From: an uncultured Anaerolineaceae bacterium
GTDB lineage: Bacteria > Chloroflexota > Anaerolineae > Anaerolineales > Anaerolineaceae
Assembly (NCBI GenBank): GCA_937897615.1
Contig: CALCNO010000046.1
Location: 1-64,000 of the forward strand
DNA: 64,000 nt
Reading direction: 5' to 3'
Both the position numbers and the translations under genes were made by a program. Positions 51,654-63,397 of this stretch are shown here, in pieces; the first letter of the stretch is position 1; each line of letters starts with the position of its first letter. The notes below the pieces were generated by a model. The model was not told the origin of the DNA. It ran no database searches and saw nothing but the letters and a program-made list of their open reading frames with translations.

Positions 51654-54600
51654 GTGGAAACAAAAAGTTTAGTAGCTCTCCGAATTAATCTAGCATCACC
51701 GGAAACAATTCGAAGTTGGTCCTACGGCGAGGTATTAAAGCCTGAAACGATCAACTATCGCCGGCTTCGCCCGGAAAAGGATGGCCTTTTCTGCGAGGCG
51801 ATCTTTGGGCCTTCTCGTGATTATCAGTGCTACTGTGGCAAATACAAGAATCCGCGTTATAAGGGCATTATCTGCGATAAATGCGGTGTTGAAGTAACCC
51901 GCTCGCTGGTGCGCCGCGAACGCATGGGCCACATTGACCTTGCCACACCGGTGGCGCATATCTGGTACACCCGCCGCACGCCTTCTTATCTTGGCCTGCT
52001 ATTGGACATTACCCGCCGCAACCTGGACCGTGTGCTGTATTTTGCGCAGTACATTGTCACGTATGTGGATGAGGATTCTCGCCAGAAGGCTTTGCGCCGT
52101 CTCGAGGATGAGATCAACAACTCGGAGCGCGAACAGGCGTCGGAGATTAACGCCCGTATTTTGGATGTGAAAAGTGGCCGCGACAAGAAGATTGCCGAGC
52201 TGCAGCAGCGCAAACTGGATATTGAATCCAAAGCCGATGAGCAGATTGCTTCCAAGCTGGCTCCGGTGGTGGAAGAAGGCCAATCTCTCGAGCGTATGCT
52301 CACTGAGAAGAATGGGCAGGTGCTGAAAAAGAAAGTGCTGTTTGAGAAAGCCTCCCTGTTGATTGCAGATGCCGGCGAGACGGTTACTTCCAAGCATATT
52401 TCCAGTGTGCAAAAGGCCGTCAAGGAATCACTTGAAGAGATCGAAAACAGCTTCAAGAGTGACCTCAAGCGCGATCTTGAACAGATCAAGATGAGCATTG
52501 AGCAGATCAAAGCCGAAGCTGATGAAACGATGGAAGGCCTGCGCAACGAACTTGAGGATCAATCCACTGAATCTCAAGACCAGAACGCCCGCCTGCGCGA
52601 TGAGCTGCAGGAACTGCACCCCTTTACCTTCCTGACCGAATCTCGCTACCGCGAACTGAAATCGCGCTGGGGGCAGGTATTCCGTGCAGACATGGGCGCG
52701 GAAGCCTTCTATGATATTCTGCGCCGCCTCGACCTGGACAAACTGGCAGAGGATTTGTGGACGGAGGTGAAGACCTCCAAGAGCAAGCAGAAGCGCAAAA
52801 AAGCGACCACGCGCCTCAAAGTAGTGGAATCATTCCGCCGCTCTGGCAACCGCCCCGAGTGGATGATCCTGACCGTTTTGCCGGTAATCCCGCCCGACCT
52901 GCGCCCGATGGTGCCGTTGGATGGCGGCCGTTTTGCCACCTCCGATATGAACGATCTCTATCGCCGCGTGATCAACCGCAACAACCGCCTCAAGAGACTG
53001 CTTGAGCTGGGTGCGCCGGACGTGATCGTACGTAACGAGAAACGTATGCTGCAGGAAGCCGTGGACTCGCTGATTGATAACTCGCAGAGGGGCAAGGCGC
53101 TTTCTCGCCGTGGCCGCCGCGAACTCAAGTCCCTCAGCGATATGCTCAAGGGCAAGAAGGGACGCTTCCGCCGCAACCTGCTGGGCAAGCGCGTGGATTA
53201 TTCAGGCCGTTCAGTAATTGTGGTTGGCCCGCAGCTCAAGCTGTATCAGTGCGGCCTACCCAAGACAATGGCTCTGGAATTGTTCCGCCCGTTTGTAATT
53301 AGCCGCTTGAACAAGCGTGCCTACACCACCAATGTGAAAGGTGCCCGCCGCTTGATCGAGCGCAATAAGCCGGAAGTCTATGAGGTACTCGAGGAAGTCA
53401 TTAAGGAACGCCCGGTGCTGCTTAACCGTGCGCCGACCCTGCACCGCCTGGGCATCCAGGCTTTTGAACCGATCCTCATCGAGGGAAGCGCGATCCAGCT
53501 TCACCCGCTGGTGACCACGGCCTTCAACGCGGACTTTGATGGCGACCAGATGGCTGTTCACGTGCCCCTGTCTGAGAAGGCGGTCAAGGAAGCGCGCAGT
53601 TTGATGCTCTCTTCCAAGAACCTGCTCAAACCGGCCGATGGCGAGCCTATCATCAGCCCCTCCAAAGATATGGTGCTGGGTGTTTACTACCTGACGATGG
53701 ACGACAACCGACCGCACCGCGGCGATGGACGCAACTTTGCCGATATGGATGAGGTTGAATTGGCCTATCAGCTTGGCCAGGTGGAATTACACACCGATGT
53801 GAACATCCGTGTAAAAACCTGGTTTACCGAAAAGCACGATCGCCTACCGGAAGCCAAAGATGCTTTCATCAAGACTACTGTTGGGCGCGTACTCTTCAAC
53901 CGTATCCTGCCTGCAGAAGTGCAATTCGACAACCGTGTGCTGGACAAAACTGGCGTCAAGAACCTGATTGCGGATGTCTACGATATCTGCGGTGAGGCCG
54001 TGACGACCGAGGTAGCCGACCACATCAAGGACATTGGCTTCCAGTACGCCATGAAATCAGGCACCACTATCGCCGTGGCAGATATTTCTGTCCCCGAGGA
54101 AAAGAGCAAAATCCTCGACGAGGCATACAAGGAAGTTGACAAACTTAACTACTACGTTCAGTACGGTTTCTCAACCGAGTTGGAACGCAATGAAAAGGTC
54201 ATCAACCTCTGGCAGGAAACCACCAAGAAGGTTGGCGAGGCAGTAAAGGATCACATGGACCCCAACGGCAACCTGGCAGTGATGGCCAGCTCCGGCGCCA
54301 CTAAAGGCGGTTTTGGCCCAATTGCCCAGCTCGCCGGTATGCGCGGTTTGATGGCTGATCCCGCCGGCCGCATCATCCGCCTGCCAATTACCTCAAACTT
54401 CCGTGAAGGGCTGACCGCGCTGGAGTATTTCATCTCCACACACGGTGCGCGTAAAGGTTTGGCCGATACCGCGCTGCGCACGGCAGACGCTGGCTACCTC
54501 ACCCGCCGCCTGGTGGATATTGCTCAAGACATCATTATTAATGAAGAAGATTGCGGAACCGAAGACGGCATCTGGATTCGCAAGGAAGATGATGTTGCCG

Positions 54601-55919
54601 GGCAAAAGATGAGCGAGCGCCTGTTTGGCCGCACAGTTCAAGGGCGTGTGATCGATCCTGCAACCGGCGAGATTCTGGTGGAACGCGGAGAACTGCTGGA
54701 CCATGAGTCAATCCGCAAGGTGATGAACGCCAAAGTGGACAAGGTGTTCGTGCGTTCTCCAATGACCTGCTCATTGATCCACGGTATTTGTGCAAAATGC
54801 TACGGTATGGACCTTGGGCGTGGGAAGCTGGTGGAGTTGGGTTCGGCCGTCGGTGTTGTGGCTGCCCAGTCCATTGGCGAGCCAGGCACCCAGCTGACGC
54901 TGCGTACCTTCCACATGGGCGGTGTTGCCGTCAGCGGCGATATCACCACCGGTTTGCCCAGGGTGGAAGAGCTCTTTGAAGCCCGCCGTGAACCGAAAGG
55001 TGAAGCTGTGATCACCGGCATTGAGGGCTACGCGACCATCTTCCAGGGTGAGCGCGCTGGTGAGCAGCGCATCATCCGCGTGGAACATGTCGAAATGGTT
55101 TCCGATGACTATGAGATTCCTGAGGAATGGTCCATCAAGGTGAAGGCCAAGGATACAGCGGCCGTGGGTGATGTACTGGCCGAACTTGGCGATGCCCGGA
55201 TGAATGCCCAGCACGCCGGCATCATTCGCGTGGATGGTCGCAAGGTGAGCGTGGCGTATGAGCAAAAGGAAACTGAGGATTACGAAATCCCCAGCACTTC
55301 ACGCATCATCATTCAGGACGGCCAAAAGGTGGAAGCCGGCCAGGCCCTCACCGAGGGTTCATTGAATCCGCATACCATCCTCAAGATCAAAGGCCGCGAG
55401 GCTGCCCAGGTGTACATCATGACCGAAGTGCAAAAGGTGTACCGCGCGCAGGGCCAGAACATCAATGATAAGCACTTTGAGGTGATCATCCGCAAGATGG
55501 TCGGCAAAGTGCAGGTACTACGCCCGGGTGACTCCAGCTACCTGCCGATGGACATGGTGGATCGCCTGGAACTCAAGCGGGAGAATGAGCGCCTGGTTGC
55601 CGAAGGCAAGCAGCCTGCACGCTTTGTAGAAATCCTGCTGGGTGTGACCAAAGCCTCCTTGAGCACAGATTCCTTCCTCTCGGCTTCCTCTTTCCAGCAT
55701 ACCATCAAGGTGCTGGCCGGAGCAGCCATCGCCTCCACTGAGGATCCTTTGTATGGCTTGAAGGAAAACGTCATCATCGGCAAGCTCATCCCGGCCGGTA
55801 CTGGTTTTGTACACGGGCGCTTTACCCCCGTTACGGAAACCGTGGAAGGAACGGAAGCTGCCGAAGCGGTAAGTGAAGAGAACCCTGCAACTCCTGAAGA
55901 ACCACAGGCTGCAGAATAA
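51654..55919 (+). CDS. rpoC: DNA-directed RNA polymerase subunit beta'
   Basis: 1421 residues from a GTG preceded by AGGAGG. The N-terminal zinc site is CYCGKYK ... CDKCGVE. The active site NADFDGDQM gives Asp627, Asp629 and Asp631 for the catalytic magnesium. The C-terminal zinc region includes CSLIHGICAKCYG, followed by the trigger-loop stretch VVAAQSIGEPGTQLTLRTFH. Between the clamp region (about 145) and LTVLPVIPPDLRPMVPLDGG (about 403) there are about 165 residues more than in E. coli, mostly charged and coiled-coil-like, a lineage-specific insertion. No rpoB lies upstream; the preceding gene is the sensor kinase. The C-terminus ends in an acidic Glu/Ala/Pro tail. Confidence 0.97.
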   Translation: METKSLVALRINLASPETIRSWSYGEVLKPETINYRRLRPEKDGLFCEAIFGPSRDYQCYCGKYKNPRYKGIICDKCGVEVTRSLVRRERMGHIDLATPVAHIWYTRRTPSYLGLLLDITRRNLDRVLYFAQYIVTYVDEDSRQKALRRLEDEINNSEREQASEINARILDVKSGRDKKIAELQQRKLDIESKADEQIASKLAPVVEEGQSLERMLTEKNGQVLKKKVLFEKASLLIADAGETVTSKHISSVQKAVKESLEEIENSFKSDLKRDLEQIKMSIEQIKAEADETMEGLRNELEDQSTESQDQNARLRDELQELHPFTFLTESRYRELKSRWGQVFRADMGAEAFYDILRRLDLDKLAEDLWTEVKTSKSKQKRKKATTRLKVVESFRRSGNRPEWMILTVLPVIPPDLRPMVPLDGGRFATSDMNDLYRRVINRNNRLKRLLELGAPDVIVRNEKRMLQEAVDSLIDNSQRGKALSRRGRRELKSLSDMLKGKKGRFRRNLLGKRVDYSGRSVIVVGPQLKLYQCGLPKTMALELFRPFVISRLNKRAYTTNVKGARRLIERNKPEVYEVLEEVIKERPVLLNRAPTLHRLGIQAFEPILIEGSAIQLHPLVTTAFNADFDGDQMAVHVPLSEKAVKEARSLMLSSKNLLKPADGEPIISPSKDMVLGVYYLTMDDNRPHRGDGRNFADMDEVELAYQLGQVELHTDVNIRVKTWFTEKHDRLPEAKDAFIKTTVGRVLFNRILPAEVQFDNRVLDKTGVKNLIADVYDICGEAVTTEVADHIKDIGFQYAMKSGTTIAVADISVPEEKSKILDEAYKEVDKLNYYVQYGFSTELERNEKVINLWQETTKKVGEAVKDHMDPNGNLAVMASSGATKGGFGPIAQLAGMRGLMADPAGRIIRLPITSNFREGLTALEYFISTHGARKGLADTALRTADAGYLTRRLVDIAQDIIINEEDCGTEDGIWIRKEDDVAGQKMSERLFGRTVQGRVIDPATGEILVERGELLDHESIRKVMNAKVDKVFVRSPMTCSLIHGICAKCYGMDLGRGKLVELGSAVGVVAAQSIGEPGTQLTLRTFHMGGVAVSGDITTGLPRVEELFEARREPKGEAVITGIEGYATIFQGERAGEQRIIRVEHVEMVSDDYEIPEEWSIKVKAKDTAAVGDVLAELGDARMNAQHAGIIRVDGRKVSVAYEQKETEDYEIPSTSRIIIQDGQKVEAGQALTEGSLNPHTILKIKGREAAQVYIMTEVQKVYRAQGQNINDKHFEVIIRKMVGKVQVLRPGDSSYLPMDMVDRLELKRENERLVAEGKQPARFVEILLGVTKASLSTDSFLSASSFQHTIKVLAGAAIASTEDPLYGLKENVIIGKLIPAGTGFVHGRFTPVTETVEGTEAAEAVSEENPATPEEPQAAE

Positions 55920-55934
55920 AACAAATCTGCTTGG

Positions 55935-55968
55935 AACAAGACCCTGATTGCCAGGGTCTTGTTTTTTT
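55935..55968 (+). terminator. Intrinsic terminator of rpoC
   Basis: The perfect 12-bp stem AACAAGACCCTG (55935-55946) / CAGGGTCTTGTT (55952-55963) has an ATTGC loop and a T-run to 55968. Confidence 0.88.
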
Positions 55969-56021
55969 AACATTGTCCGTGGTGTACACTTATTGTAAGA
56001 ACTGCCTTTACGGAGAAGAAA

Positions 56022-58491
<2,470 letters not shown>

Positions 58492-58499
<8 letters not shown>

Positions 58500-59598
58500 T
58501 CGTGTAATGCGAGTAATGGTACACGATCTTCCCATCCTGTAACCCGATGGTATCACTTCCGTCGGTGACCTTACCGCGCCAGGAATCTGCTGTCCAGGTA
58601 AAGTGACGGGTATTGTCAGAAGTTGTAACGCTGGTGATCTTAAAAACGCCGTCATTGAGCATATTGGTTAACAGCGCACCGTAATTTGTGCGAATTGCCG
58701 AATTTCCCTGTATGGTCTTTTCGGCGGTAACAAGGACGGCGTTTGTTGCGTAGATGTCTAAAAACATATCGTAGGAACGATTATTTAGTGCGTAGATATA
58801 CTTGTCCAAGATGTCAGTGGGAACTGGCACGCTGATATCTCCCGGCCAACTGTAGTTGACGATGGTGCTCCACAGGCTGGGAAGGGGGCCGCGGCAGTCA
58901 TCCCATGAATAATAGTTGCAGCCGGACAGCCCCAGACTCTTGGCAGTGTCGGAGAACACTTTTAGATCATCGGCAGTTGGTGTCCAACCGGATTCGGAAA
59001 AAGCCGCGCCGGTAGGGATGAGCGGGCGATAAGGCGTCATAGCCTTAAACTCATTGTAGGATTTGGTCAGGTCGTAGGCCGGGTTGTGCGCCTGCATCCA
59101 GTATACCTGCGGCATGTTGTAATCGCATTTTTCAAGGAATGCAACGTATGGGAAAGTTTTATGGTATGAGGGCCAACGGTATGTGCTGAGCGCAATGGGG
59201 GTATTGGGAAGGCCTGAACGTACGGCGGACATGAAGGATCTGGCAACTGCCTCGCGGCCTGTTTGCTGATACTCGATCTCGGCATCCACCACATATCCGT
59301 CCAGGTTGTACTTTTTCACCTGCGAGATGGCAATGGAGGCTTCGCCGCTGGGGTTATAGCCATAAACGTAATGCCAGCCCCAGACTTGTAGCCCCTTGGC
59401 GCGGATAGCATCCACCACGGCAGGGATCAGGTCTTTGCCGGTGGTTTTGTCCACATTATAGGCGCTGTTAGCATCAGCGATTTTAATGAGTACGTGTGAA
59501 AAACCCGCGCTTGCTGCTACAGATGCAATGGAATTGGCATTCCCGCCTTCACAATTTGGAATCTTCCAAATCCATATTCCTTTTCCTTTTACCGACAT
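58492..59598 (-). CDS. TIM-barrel glycosidase-like domain fused to an NTF2/SnoaL-like domain
   Basis: 368 residues, no signal peptide. Residues 1-255 resemble GH25/DUF1906-type barrels: GIWIWKIPNCEGGN at the start, a repeat of beta-strand ends (FSHVLIKIAD, LQVWGWHYVYGYNP, LDGYVVDAEIEYQ with the DxE pair often catalytic in GH25), and GCNYYSWDDCRG. Residues about 262-368 (LDKYIYALNNRSYDMFLDIY, ending KIVYHYSHYTIT) match the NTF2/SnoaL-like cone fold. Whether it is an active hydrolase is unknown, and without export it would act inside the cell or after lysis. Its AGGAGG site lies in the hairpin described separately. Convergent overlap with the gyrA end. Confidence 0.72.
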
Positions 59599-59603
59599 GC
59601 TCT

Positions 59604-59633
59604 CCTCCTAAATCACTTCTGTGACTTAGGAGG
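59604..59633 (-). promoter_or_regulatory. Hairpin hiding the ribosome binding site of the TIM-barrel gene
   Basis: On the minus strand CCTCCTAAGTCAC (59633-59621), loop AGAA, then GTGATTTAGGAGG (59616-59604) form a 13-bp stem with a single G-U pair. The right arm contains the AGGAGG Shine-Dalgarno sequence, five bases before the ATG at 59598. The left arm contains the TAA stop of the HD gene (59628-59626). No T-run follows on the minus strand, so it is not an intrinsic terminator of this transcript. Confidence 0.72.
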
Positions 59634-60204
59634 TTGCAATTAGCGTGCCTACAAGCCCCAATTGCGGTGCGATCTCACGCATGGCCAGGATCACGTTTTG
59701 ACAATGTTCCCAGAGTGGAACTCCAAACTCTTCAGCTCCCTTTGCGATACTCGCACGGTCAGCACCTGCGGCAAACGCTTTGTCCTTCCATTTTTTCTTG
59801 ACCGAACTGGCTTCAAGGTCATATAGCGATTTGGAAGGCCGCACCAGAGCCACTGCTGTGATTAAGCCTGTGATCTCGTCGCAGGCATATAAACCTTTTT
59901 GCAACAGTGTGGTGCGTGGATAGTCGGGGTGTTCTCCGTGCGAGAGAATTGCCCGGATGATCTCTTCAGGTACATCATGCGCCTGCAGGATGGGTGCACC
60001 TGCGATGGGGTGCTGCTGGCTGGTGGGGTGGATTTCCCAATCAAAATCATGGAGCAGCCCGGTCAATTGCCAGAGCTCAACCGGCTGCTCAAGTTTCTTG
60101 GCGTAAAATGCCATAGCGGCTTCCACTGCCAGCATGTGATTAACGAGATGCTCATTTTTGACATACTGCCTGACCAGCGCAAGTGCTTTTTCTCGATCAA
60201 TCAT
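59626..60204 (-). CDS. HD-domain phosphohydrolase
   Basis: 192 residues. An HDIG-type domain: NHMLAVEAAMAFYAKKL supplies the first His, LLHDFDWE the HD pair, ILSHGEHPDYP a further His, and YACDEITGLI the final Asp. Residues 131-190 form a helical tail. Such stand-alone HD proteins hydrolyse nucleotides or phosphoesters; substrate unknown. It lies 31 bases after the SanA-like gene and 27 bases before the TIM-barrel gene, with its stop codon inside the hairpin that covers the next ribosome binding site. Confidence 0.85.
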   Translation of the reverse strand: MIDREKALALVRQYVKNEHLVNHMLAVEAAMAFYAKKLEQPVELWQLTGLLHDFDWEIHPTSQQHPIAGAPILQAHDVPEEIIRAILSHGEHPDYPRTTLLQKGLYACDEITGLITAVALVRPSKSLYDLEASSVKKKWKDKAFAAGADRASIAKGAEEFGVPLWEHCQNVILAMREIAPQLGLVGTLIATS

Positions 60205-60235
60205 ATCGGCTCCGTTGGCTCACATTTTATGTGTG

Positions 60236-60889
60236 CTATTCAAATTGGATTGGTTCAGGGTCACCCATCACCGGCAAGGGGTGGCTGATCCACACCTGCC
60301 AGAGTGCTACCAGTGTCGCCGGCAGTTCCCGCACCGTCCAATAAGTAAGGCTGTAGGGGTGATAAGTGCGCAGGTCGGCAGCCACACCAATAGCTTTGAG
60401 GCCAATCCCGTTGCAGGTAAAGAGCGCGCGCGGCAGATGGTAATTCTGCGTTACAAGAATTGCCTCATCCACGCCAAAGATGTGTTTGGCGCGGTAGCAG
60501 GTATCATAGGTGCGGCGGCCGGCGTAATCCAGTACGATGGCTTCCTCTGGCACACCCAGCTCAATTGCATAAGCCTGCATTGCCGCCGGCTCGTTATAAT
60601 CCGCAAAGCGGTTATCGCCGCTCATCAACAGCTTCTTTACCTTGCCAGCAAAATACAGTTGCGCAGCGGTGGATACACGGTCCTTTAGAACAGGTGAGGG
60701 GGTGCCATCCCTGAGTAGGCCTGCGCCAAACACAATGGCAATTTTGTTTTCGGTAACTTTTGCCACAGTTTCGATTTTGTTGATCGAGGCCACCGCAGTG
60801 ATCAAGCGAGGCAGGCCAAAAACAGTGAGGCCAGTAAGCAGCAAAATGAAGATTAACTTAAGACACATGAGTAATAGTTTTCGCAACAT
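60236..60889 (-). CDS. SanA/YdcF-like DUF218 membrane protein
   Basis: 217 residues. One N-terminal transmembrane helix (about 8-32), then a DUF218 domain: AIVFGAGLLRDGTPSPVLKD, KKLLMSGDNRFADYNEPAAM, VLDYAGRRTYDTCYRAK and LVTQNYHLPRALF. SanA-type proteins affect envelope barrier function and vancomycin sensitivity in enterobacteria; the molecular role is not settled. It is predicted to have its domain outside the membrane. It is 52 bases after the lipM gene and probably in the same leftward run. Confidence 0.88.
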   Translation of the reverse strand: MLRKLLLMCLKLIFILLLTGLTVFGLPRLITAVASINKIETVAKVTENKIAIVFGAGLLRDGTPSPVLKDRVSTAAQLYFAGKVKKLLMSGDNRFADYNEPAAMQAYAIELGVPEEAIVLDYAGRRTYDTCYRAKHIFGVDEAILVTQNYHLPRALFTCNGIGLKAIGVAADLRTYHPYSLTYWTVRELPATLVALWQVWISHPLPVMGDPEPIQFE

Positions 60890-60941
60890 GAAAAGAATTG
60901 TACCAGCAAGGGCTGCAGCTTGGGCCTTTGCAGGTCAAGGC

Positions 60942-61763
60942 TTATAAGCGCAGGTTCCAATTATTGCTGGCGTACTTGGTTTGCTGCAGTTCTTTCGCGT
61001 TCTCTAATTCCATTGGGCTTGGTGTTGAAGGGTGAAATTCTATGTTCAACGCCTGAGAAAAACCACGCACAAAAGCCTGTTGTGCCTGCACAAGAGGAAT
61101 GTTTTTGCCGGTGAGCGACATTATTGTGCCGGCATGGGCCAACAAGGATTCAACAGCTTCTTTATACTTTTCCTCATTTTCATAACTCAAAACGGAGGTA
61201 ATCCTTGTGAGGTCGCCATAAAGCGGTAAGGAACCGTGCTGTAGCACCCCATTGTTTTTACGGGCCTGAGCAGACCCGATCAGTTTTTTCCCGTTCACAG
61301 TGATCTCGTAATTGGAAGGAACTTCAAAGCAAACAGGGCCAGAACGATTGCTCGTCACCGCCGGTGCGTACATACTATCGGCGCTGGCATCGATTTGCAA
61401 TACAGCAAGGGCAGCCAGCAACGCTGTGGATACCCGATGGTAACTTTCTAAAAGTGAGCCTCCCATTATGGAGTCTTCTGCCGGTGCAGTGATGGAGTAA
61501 GTAAGTTCATCTGTATGCAGAATGGCCCGTCCCCCGGTCGGACGCCGGACCAGATCCCACCCTGCACGTTGTAGAGAGTCACGGTTCACGTCGCTACTTG
61601 GTTGCGCGTAGCCTAGCGAGAGCGCAGCAGGCGCCCAGGAATATAGCCGGAGGGCGGGGAGTTCTACACGGCTTGCAGCAGAAAGCAAAAGCGCTTCGTC
61701 CAGTGCCATGTTCCAAGCGCCAGAAGCCGGTTCAGAGAGAATCAATCGCCAATGAGTTACCAT
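60942..61763 (-). CDS. Lipoate/octanoate-protein ligase family (LipM-like octanoyltransferase)
   Basis: 273 residues from the ATG at 61763, with GGAAGGGAAAC upstream; the frame extends eight codons further. Biotin/lipoate ligase fold: SGAWNMALDEALLL, ALSLGYAQPSSDVN, LVRRPTGGRAILH, VCFEVPSNYEITVNGKKLIGSAQ and GSLPLYGD. The Cys in the VCFEVPSNYE segment (Cys145) fits the LipM thioester nucleophile, which moves octanoate from acyl-carrier protein to GcvH, rather than an ATP-dependent LplA. The Lys after NGKK is also conserved. It starts a leftward run divergent from the sugar transporter operon. Confidence 0.87.
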   Translation of the reverse strand: MVTHWRLILSEPASGAWNMALDEALLLSAASRVELPALRLYSWAPAALSLGYAQPSSDVNRDSLQRAGWDLVRRPTGGRAILHTDELTYSITAPAEDSIMGGSLLESYHRVSTALLAALAVLQIDASADSMYAPAVTSNRSGPVCFEVPSNYEITVNGKKLIGSAQARKNNGVLQHGSLPLYGDLTRITSVLSYENEEKYKEAVESLLAHAGTIMSLTGKNIPLVQAQQAFVRGFSQALNIEFHPSTPSPMELENAKELQQTKYASNNWNLRL

Positions 61764-61839
61764 TATAGTTTCCCTTCCACCGGTCAATTATAAACAACTC
61801 TTTGTTCTTATTTTGATAAATTTGGGAAAATTTGACTTC

Positions 61840-61868
61840 TTGACATTTGCTTTGGGTGGTAATATCAT
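61840..61868 (+). promoter_or_regulatory. Strong promoter of the sugar ABC transporter operon
   Basis: TTGACA (61840-61845), 17-base spacer, TATCAT (61863-61868). It lies about 165 bases before the substrate-binding protein start. The leader contains TTCACGTGGAA (near-palindrome) and a perfect TTCGCGAA palindrome, possible operator sites for a sugar-responsive repressor. Confidence 0.7.
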
Positions 61869-62034
61869 TGGAGCAATTATGAGTAAAATTGTCCATTTAT
61901 TTCACGTGGAAAAACTCCGCAATGAAATGTCAGTGATTTTTTTACTTACCAGGAGGGAGGTGTTCGCGAAGACAAAACGACAAAATTCCAGGGTGTTAAA
62001 ACAACTATTTTGATTCAAGAAGAGGAGATTAGAA

Positions 62035-63285
62035 ATGGCAAAGAAATTGCTGCCCGTAATTAGTGTTTTGATGATCGTTGCGTTTGCACTCGTTGCATGC
62101 GCCAAACCGACCGCTGCGCCGACCGCTGTTGCAACCGAAGCCCCCGCCGAAGTCGTTGTAACTGAAGCGCCGACCGAAGCTCCCCTTATGGGGAATGTGG
62201 TGATCTGGCATTCCAAACAGGATGCTGAGAACGAAGCGCTCAATCAGATCATTGAGCTCTTCAAAGCTGCAAACCCGGACGTGACTGTGGAGTCGCTGTT
62301 TGTTCCTGACAATGACCTGCGTAACAAGTTCGAGACCGCCGCTGCCACTGGTACCGGCCCGACCGTGCTCTTCGCGCATGCTGACTGGGGCGCCCCGTCC
62401 TACGATGCGGCCCTGATCCAGGACATTAGCACTATGGTTACCCCTGGCCTGTTGGATACCCTGAACCCTGCTGCTGTTGCTTCCGTGATGTATAAGGACG
62501 CCGTCTTGGGCTTCCCCATCAACGTCAAGGGTGTTCTCATGTTCCGCAACTCTGCAATTGTTGCCGAAGCTGCCACCGACTGGGATGACCTGATCGCAAA
62601 GGCAACCGCCGCGACCGCTGGCGATGTCTACGGTTTGGATTTCGAGTCCGGCCTGTTCTTTGCTGCCGGCCACCTCACCGCCCTGGGCGGTAACCTGCTT
62701 GATGCCACCACTGGCGCTCCCCTGTTCAATGACGCCAAGGGTGTTGAGTGGTTGACCCGCATCAAGTCAGTCAAAGACGCTGGCCTGCCAGTTGAGAACA
62801 ACAATGATAATGATGTGAACCTCTTCAAGGCTGGAAAAGCCGGCATCATCATCGATGGCCTTTGGAATGCTTCCGCTCTGGCTGATGCCATTGGTGCGGA
62901 AAACCTGGTGATCGATGCATGGCCCGCTGGTATGTCCGGTTATGTTCAGAGTGACCACATGTACCTCTCCACTGCTGCCACTGGCGATGATGCCAAAGCC
63001 TCCGAGGCCTTCATGGAATTCTTCGTTGGTGCCGAAGCTCAGAAGATTTGGGCTGATGTTAGCGGTGGTATTCCTGCCAATACGATGGTTGAGATTACCG
63101 ATCCCATTGCCAAGGCTGCTATGGAAGCTTTCAAGGGGGGTGTTGCCTTCCCTGTGATCCCCCAGATGAGCCAGTACTGGGATCCCGCGAACAATGCCAT
63201 TTTGGCCGTCCTCGACAAGGGTAGCGATCCTGCTGCTGCTCTGCAGGATGCCTACGATACCATCACCAAGGCTCTTGCTCAGTAA
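62035..63285 (+). CDS. Sugar ABC transporter substrate-binding lipoprotein (MalE-like)
   Basis: 416 residues, with GAGGAG before the ATG. Signal peptide VLMIVAFALVAC with lipobox Cys, then an Ala/Thr/Pro/Glu linker. The mature protein matches the cluster of maltose/oligosaccharide binding proteins: NVVIWHSKQDAENEALNQII, LFVPDNDLRNKFETAA, FINVKGVLMFRNSA-type segment (GFPINVKGVLMF), AGIIIDGLWNAS, and a C-terminal EAFMEFFVGAEAQKIW. Ligand likely a di- or oligosaccharide; exact sugar not determinable. First gene of the operon, followed by the MalF-like permease. Codon use here is strongly biased (GCT/GCC, AAG), consistent with high expression. Confidence 0.92.
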   Translation: MAKKLLPVISVLMIVAFALVACAKPTAAPTAVATEAPAEVVVTEAPTEAPLMGNVVIWHSKQDAENEALNQIIELFKAANPDVTVESLFVPDNDLRNKFETAAATGTGPTVLFAHADWGAPSYDAALIQDISTMVTPGLLDTLNPAAVASVMYKDAVLGFPINVKGVLMFRNSAIVAEAATDWDDLIAKATAATAGDVYGLDFESGLFFAAGHLTALGGNLLDATTGAPLFNDAKGVEWLTRIKSVKDAGLPVENNNDNDVNLFKAGKAGIIIDGLWNASALADAIGAENLVIDAWPAGMSGYVQSDHMYLSTAATGDDAKASEAFMEFFVGAEAQKIWADVSGGIPANTMVEITDPIAKAAMEAFKGGVAFPVIPQMSQYWDPANNAILAVLDKGSDPAAALQDAYDTITKALAQ

Positions 63286-63312
63286 TCGCTAGCTTCATGT
63301 AAAACGATACAA

Positions 63313-63348
63313 AAGCAGGTGGAGAATCTTAAGATTTTCCACCTGCTT
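63313..63348 (+). other. Stable hairpin between substrate-binding protein and permease genes
   Basis: AAGCAGGTGGA (63313-63323) pairs with TCCACCTGCTT (63338-63348), extended by AATC/GATT to a TTAA loop. Only a weak T-stretch follows. Such hairpins often reduce read-through or protect the mRNA of the highly expressed first gene. Confidence 0.6.
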
Positions 63349-63397
63349 CTTAATATATAATGGTTTGGTAACCAAGTTTCCATTACAAGGAGACATC

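Noticed and set aside
61879..62013. Possible 44-codon upstream open frame in the sugar transporter leader
   Set aside because: Its GGAG site overlaps the -10 region of the promoter and would not be in the mRNA; the peptide shows no clear feature.
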